Of a DNA stretch of 7,299 bases, positions 5,808 to 7,299 are shown piece after piece; positions within the stretch are counted from its first letter, which is position 1; each line of letters opens with the position of its first letter. The translations under genes were made by a program, and so were the position numbers. This DNA is from Clostridia bacterium (GTDB taxonomy: Bacteria; Bacillota_A; Clostridia; Oscillospirales; CAG-272). The stretch spans positions 1 to 7,299 of the forward strand of contig JAFTHF010000135.1 in assembly GCA_017457545.1 (NCBI GenBank), given 5' to 3'. The notes below the pieces were generated by a model. The model was given only the letters and a program-made list of their open reading frames with translations, had not been told where the DNA came from and did no database searches.

Positions 5808-6851
5808 TTATGCCTCCAGCTCCGATATCAGCTTATCAAGTCTGTCAAAATAGGAGCAAAACTCCTTTTTATCCCTCATGCTTCTTAAGTAGGATGCTGC
5901 CATGGTTTTGGCATCCAGCACCCCCTCAGGCTCGGGGTTTATTATGTAAAATGAACTGATTTTATCGGTACGGTCTGTAATTTCCTTTGCCTTTTCGAAT
6001 ACAAGGTTGGTATATTTATCGCCTGTCTCCATATCGCCCAGCTTAAAGCAGTTATACGCAATATTGGAGTAGCAGATAAAGAGATTGTAGTAGTAAACGC
6101 CACCGTATTTACCGTCTATCAAAAACTCGAAGATACGGGCGCTGTCGGTATAGAATTTTATCTTTTCCCTTGGGGGAGTGTCGTTCTTTACAAAGCTGCG
6201 TATCTGAGACGCAAGAATTTCGCACAGGTTAAGCACGGTGTTTCTTACATTTGTCTGAAGCTCCTCGCCCTCGTAAATGTAGGAATAGAGAAGCTCCTTG
6301 CTGTGACGGAGAGACGGAACCCTTTCGTAATACTCTCTTGCCTTCAGCTTAATATCCTTATCGTCGCAGCTGCCACAAATGACTGTCATGTAATCGTTTA
6401 CCTGATTACGTATAAATTCGTCCTCGCAGTTAGCCTCTATTCTTTCGCAAAGGAGAAACAGGGGAGTTATATGAGCCTTATCGTACATCTTATACTTTAC
6501 AATATGATTGAGCAAAAAGGTATAAAGCTCATATGCCTCGGGACGAAGATTTATCTGGGACAAAATTCTTCTGTAAATACCCTCATAATTTTTTCTCTTA
6601 CGCAGAGAATTGAGAGATGAAATAAAGTCCTCTCCGATTTTGTCCTCGTAATAGTCCTCAATGCAAAGCAAATCGTCAATAGACGTGCGCAGGGTTACTG
6701 CCAGCTTGGGCAATATTTTAATATCCGGGGAAACAAGTCCACGCTCCCATTTGGATACTGTCTGAGAGGACACATTAATCCTTTCTGCCAGCATCTCCTG
6801 AGTAAGACCGTTTTCCTTTCTTAACTTTTGAAGCTTATCTCTAAATTCCAT
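5808..6851 (-). CDS. XRE-family regulator with long helical C-terminal region
   Basis: 347 residues. Residues 5-62 form a complete XRE helix-turn-helix: LRKENGLTQEMLAERI, recognition segment VSSQTVSKWERG (27-38), then SPDIKILPKLA and DDLL. The remaining 285 residues contain no enzyme motif I recognise. They are mostly amphipathic helix-like, with Tyr/Leu spacing such as FYTDSARIFEFLI, YYYNLFICYSNIAYNCFKLG and KYTNLVFEKAKEI, resembling the TPR-like regions of cytoplasmic regulators that bind peptides or partner proteins. No classic 34-residue repeat could be confirmed by eye. The ATG at 6849-6851 has AGGA 7 bases upstream. The small membrane protein follows 13 bases downstream in the same operon, so the pair may act together, although no partner role is shown. 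The dyad at the operon promoter suggests self-regulation. Confidence 0.88.
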   Translation of the reverse strand: MEFRDKLQKLRKENGLTQEMLAERINVSSQTVSKWERGLVSPDIKILPKLAVTLRTSIDDLLCIEDYYEDKIGEDFISSLNSLRKRKNYEGIYRRILSQINLRPEAYELYTFLLNHIVKYKMYDKAHITPLFLLCERIEANCEDEFIRNQVNDYMTVICGSCDDKDIKLKAREYYERVPSLRHSKELLYSYIYEGEELQTNVRNTVLNLCEILASQIRSFVKNDTPPREKIKFYTDSARIFEFLIDGKYGGVYYYNLFICYSNIAYNCFKLGDMETGDKYTNLVFEKAKEITDRTDKISSFYIINPEPEGVLDAKTMAASYLRSMRDKKEFCSYFDRLDKLISELEA

Positions 6852-6884
6852 ACACCCGTCCTGCTTTTCAAAATTATTATTTCT

Positions 6885-6913
6885 ATTTTAACACAATGGA
6901 AAGGACTTGTAAA
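6885..6913 (-). promoter_or_regulatory. Promoter of the XRE/membrane-protein operon
   Basis: On the minus strand, TTTACA (6908-6913), 17-base spacer, TAAAAT (6885-6890). Transcription should start near 6878, giving a leader of about 27 bases before the ATG at 6851. The upstream edge of the -35 overlaps the 6912-6944 dyad. Confidence 0.72.
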
Positions 6914-6944
6914 CAGACAGACAAGACACTTTGTCTGTCCTGTT
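6912..6944. promoter_or_regulatory. Long dyad overlapping the -35, candidate operator
   Basis: GACAGACAA (6916-6924) and TTGTCTGTC (6931-6939) are perfect inverted copies around a 6-base centre. The symmetry extends outwards as AACA/TGTT (6912-6915 and 6941-6944) with one bulged base at 6940. It ends inside the -35 box of the XRE operon, where a bound protein could block or help RNA polymerase. The neighbouring XRE protein is the natural candidate, by inference. It lacks a T-run, so it is not a terminator. Confidence 0.6.
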
Positions 6945-6994
6945 AATATCAATTTTATATATTTTATCACAAAAATAAGCGGTTGTAAAGTAAA

Positions 6995-7021
6995 GAGCAG
7001 AGGCAAAATTTACCTCTGCTC
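6995..7021 (-). terminator. Terminator downstream of the ABC transporter gene
   Basis: A perfect 9-bp stem, GAGCAGAGG (6995-7003) with CCTCTGCTC (7013-7021), has a 9-base loop. On the minus strand it is followed by TTTACTTTAC, a moderate T-rich tail. It lies about 90 bases after the ABC stop codon. The plus-strand side is CCCGTTTT, less suitable. Confidence 0.68.
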
Positions 7022-7032
7022 CCGTTTTATTG

Positions 7033-7068
7033 TGCTTTAAAGCATATGCCGTAGCATTTAAAAATGCT
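7033..7068. repeat. Cluster of short palindromes downstream of the ABC gene
   Basis: Three adjacent symmetrical elements occur: TGCTTTAAAGCA (7033-7044, perfect 12-bp palindrome), GCATATGC (7042-7049, perfect 8-bp palindrome) and AGCATT/AATGCT (7053-7068, 6-bp stem, 4-base loop). All share a GCAT or AGCA core. They sit in the 3' untranslated part of the ABC transcript; no function can be assigned. No gene is seen in 6852-7108. Confidence 0.4.
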
Positions 7069-7108
7069 TACAGCTGTCAAAGGAAAGCCTTCGTTATAGC
7101 TGACAAGA

Positions 7109-7299
7109 CTATTCCTTTTTGTACTTTTCTGCCTGAAGATTAAACATCTCCGCATATTTTCCACCCTTTTCCATAAGCTCCTCGTGGGTTCCGCATTCAC
7201 TTAATTCACCCTTGGCAAACATATAAATTCTGTCTGCCATTCTGGTAGTGGAAAGACGGTGGGAAATAAATATTACTGTTTTATCGCTGGCGTATCTTA
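7109..7299 (-). CDS. ABC transporter ATP-binding/permease protein, C-terminal end (cut by window edge)
   Basis: The last 62 residues and a TAG stop (7109-7111) are visible; the rest lies beyond the right edge. The segment KTVIFISHRLSTTRMADRIY contains the H-loop histidine of an ABC ATPase, which contacts the ATP gamma-phosphate. It is followed by the usual tail pattern GELSECGTHEELMEKGGKY and AEMFNLQAEKY. SHRLSTTRxAD and GTHEELM are typical of exporter-type subunits, in which the ATPase domain is fused behind a six-helix membrane domain. Walker A, the LSGGQ signature, Walker B and the membrane part are not in the window, so the fusion and the substrate (drug, lipid or peptide) are inference. 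It is the only gene here ending in TAG. It is separated from the XRE operon by its own terminator. Confidence 0.88.
   Translation of the reverse strand, partial: RYASDKTVIFISHRLSTTRMADRIYMFAKGELSECGTHEELMEKGGKYAEMFNLQAEKYKKE

Noticed and set aside
1..7299. CRISPR array, insertion sequence, integrase or defence system.
   Set aside because: No regularly spaced repeats, transposase or integrase motifs, or target-site duplications were seen. The genes are typical chromosomal housekeeping and regulatory types.

Overview
The window looks like ordinary chromosome of a low-to-moderate GC gut-type Firmicute, probably class Clostridia near Ruminococcus/Oscillospirales. This is inferred from protein style, strong AAGGAG/GGAGG ribosome binding sites, sigma-A promoters with 17-bp spacers and mostly TAA stops. 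No tRNA, rRNA, CRISPR array, insertion sequence or integrase is visible. Apart from a regulator fragment at the left edge and a broken regulator in the middle, every gene lies on the minus strand.

Layout, left to right. (1) 1-167: C-terminal end of a plus-strand XRE helix-turn-helix protein, closed by a bidirectional terminator at 167-208. (2) 233-1147: YdhF-like aldo/keto reductase with its catalytic tetrad. (3) 1206-3284: an EF-G-like translational GTPase of the EF-G2 type, upstream of the reductase and driven by a clear promoter at 3355-3383. (4) 3385-3576: a regulatory gap with a 16-bp palindrome. (5) 3524-3771: a compact plus-strand unit with near-consensus promoter, RBS and strong terminator around an XRE gene that has lost its middle and changed frame. 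(6) 3775-4968: a coenzyme F420-0:L-glutamate ligase family protein with its own promoter. (7) 5216-6851: a two-gene operon with an XRE regulator carrying a long helical C-terminal region, then a small membrane-anchored protein whose reading frame is cut by one in-frame TGA; a terminator follows at 5139-5180. The operon promoter touches a long dyad at 6912-6944. (8) 7109-7299: C-terminal end of an ABC transporter ATPase, with its terminator at 6995-7021.

The transcription units appear independent, and no shared pathway is evident. I see no convincing new multi-gene system. The most useful oddities are the TGA-interrupted membrane gene, the regulator remnant whose open frame runs through its own terminator (a predicted non-stop message), the Asn in place of Lys in the EF-G-like G4 motif, and the F420 ligase homologue in an organism type not known for F420.
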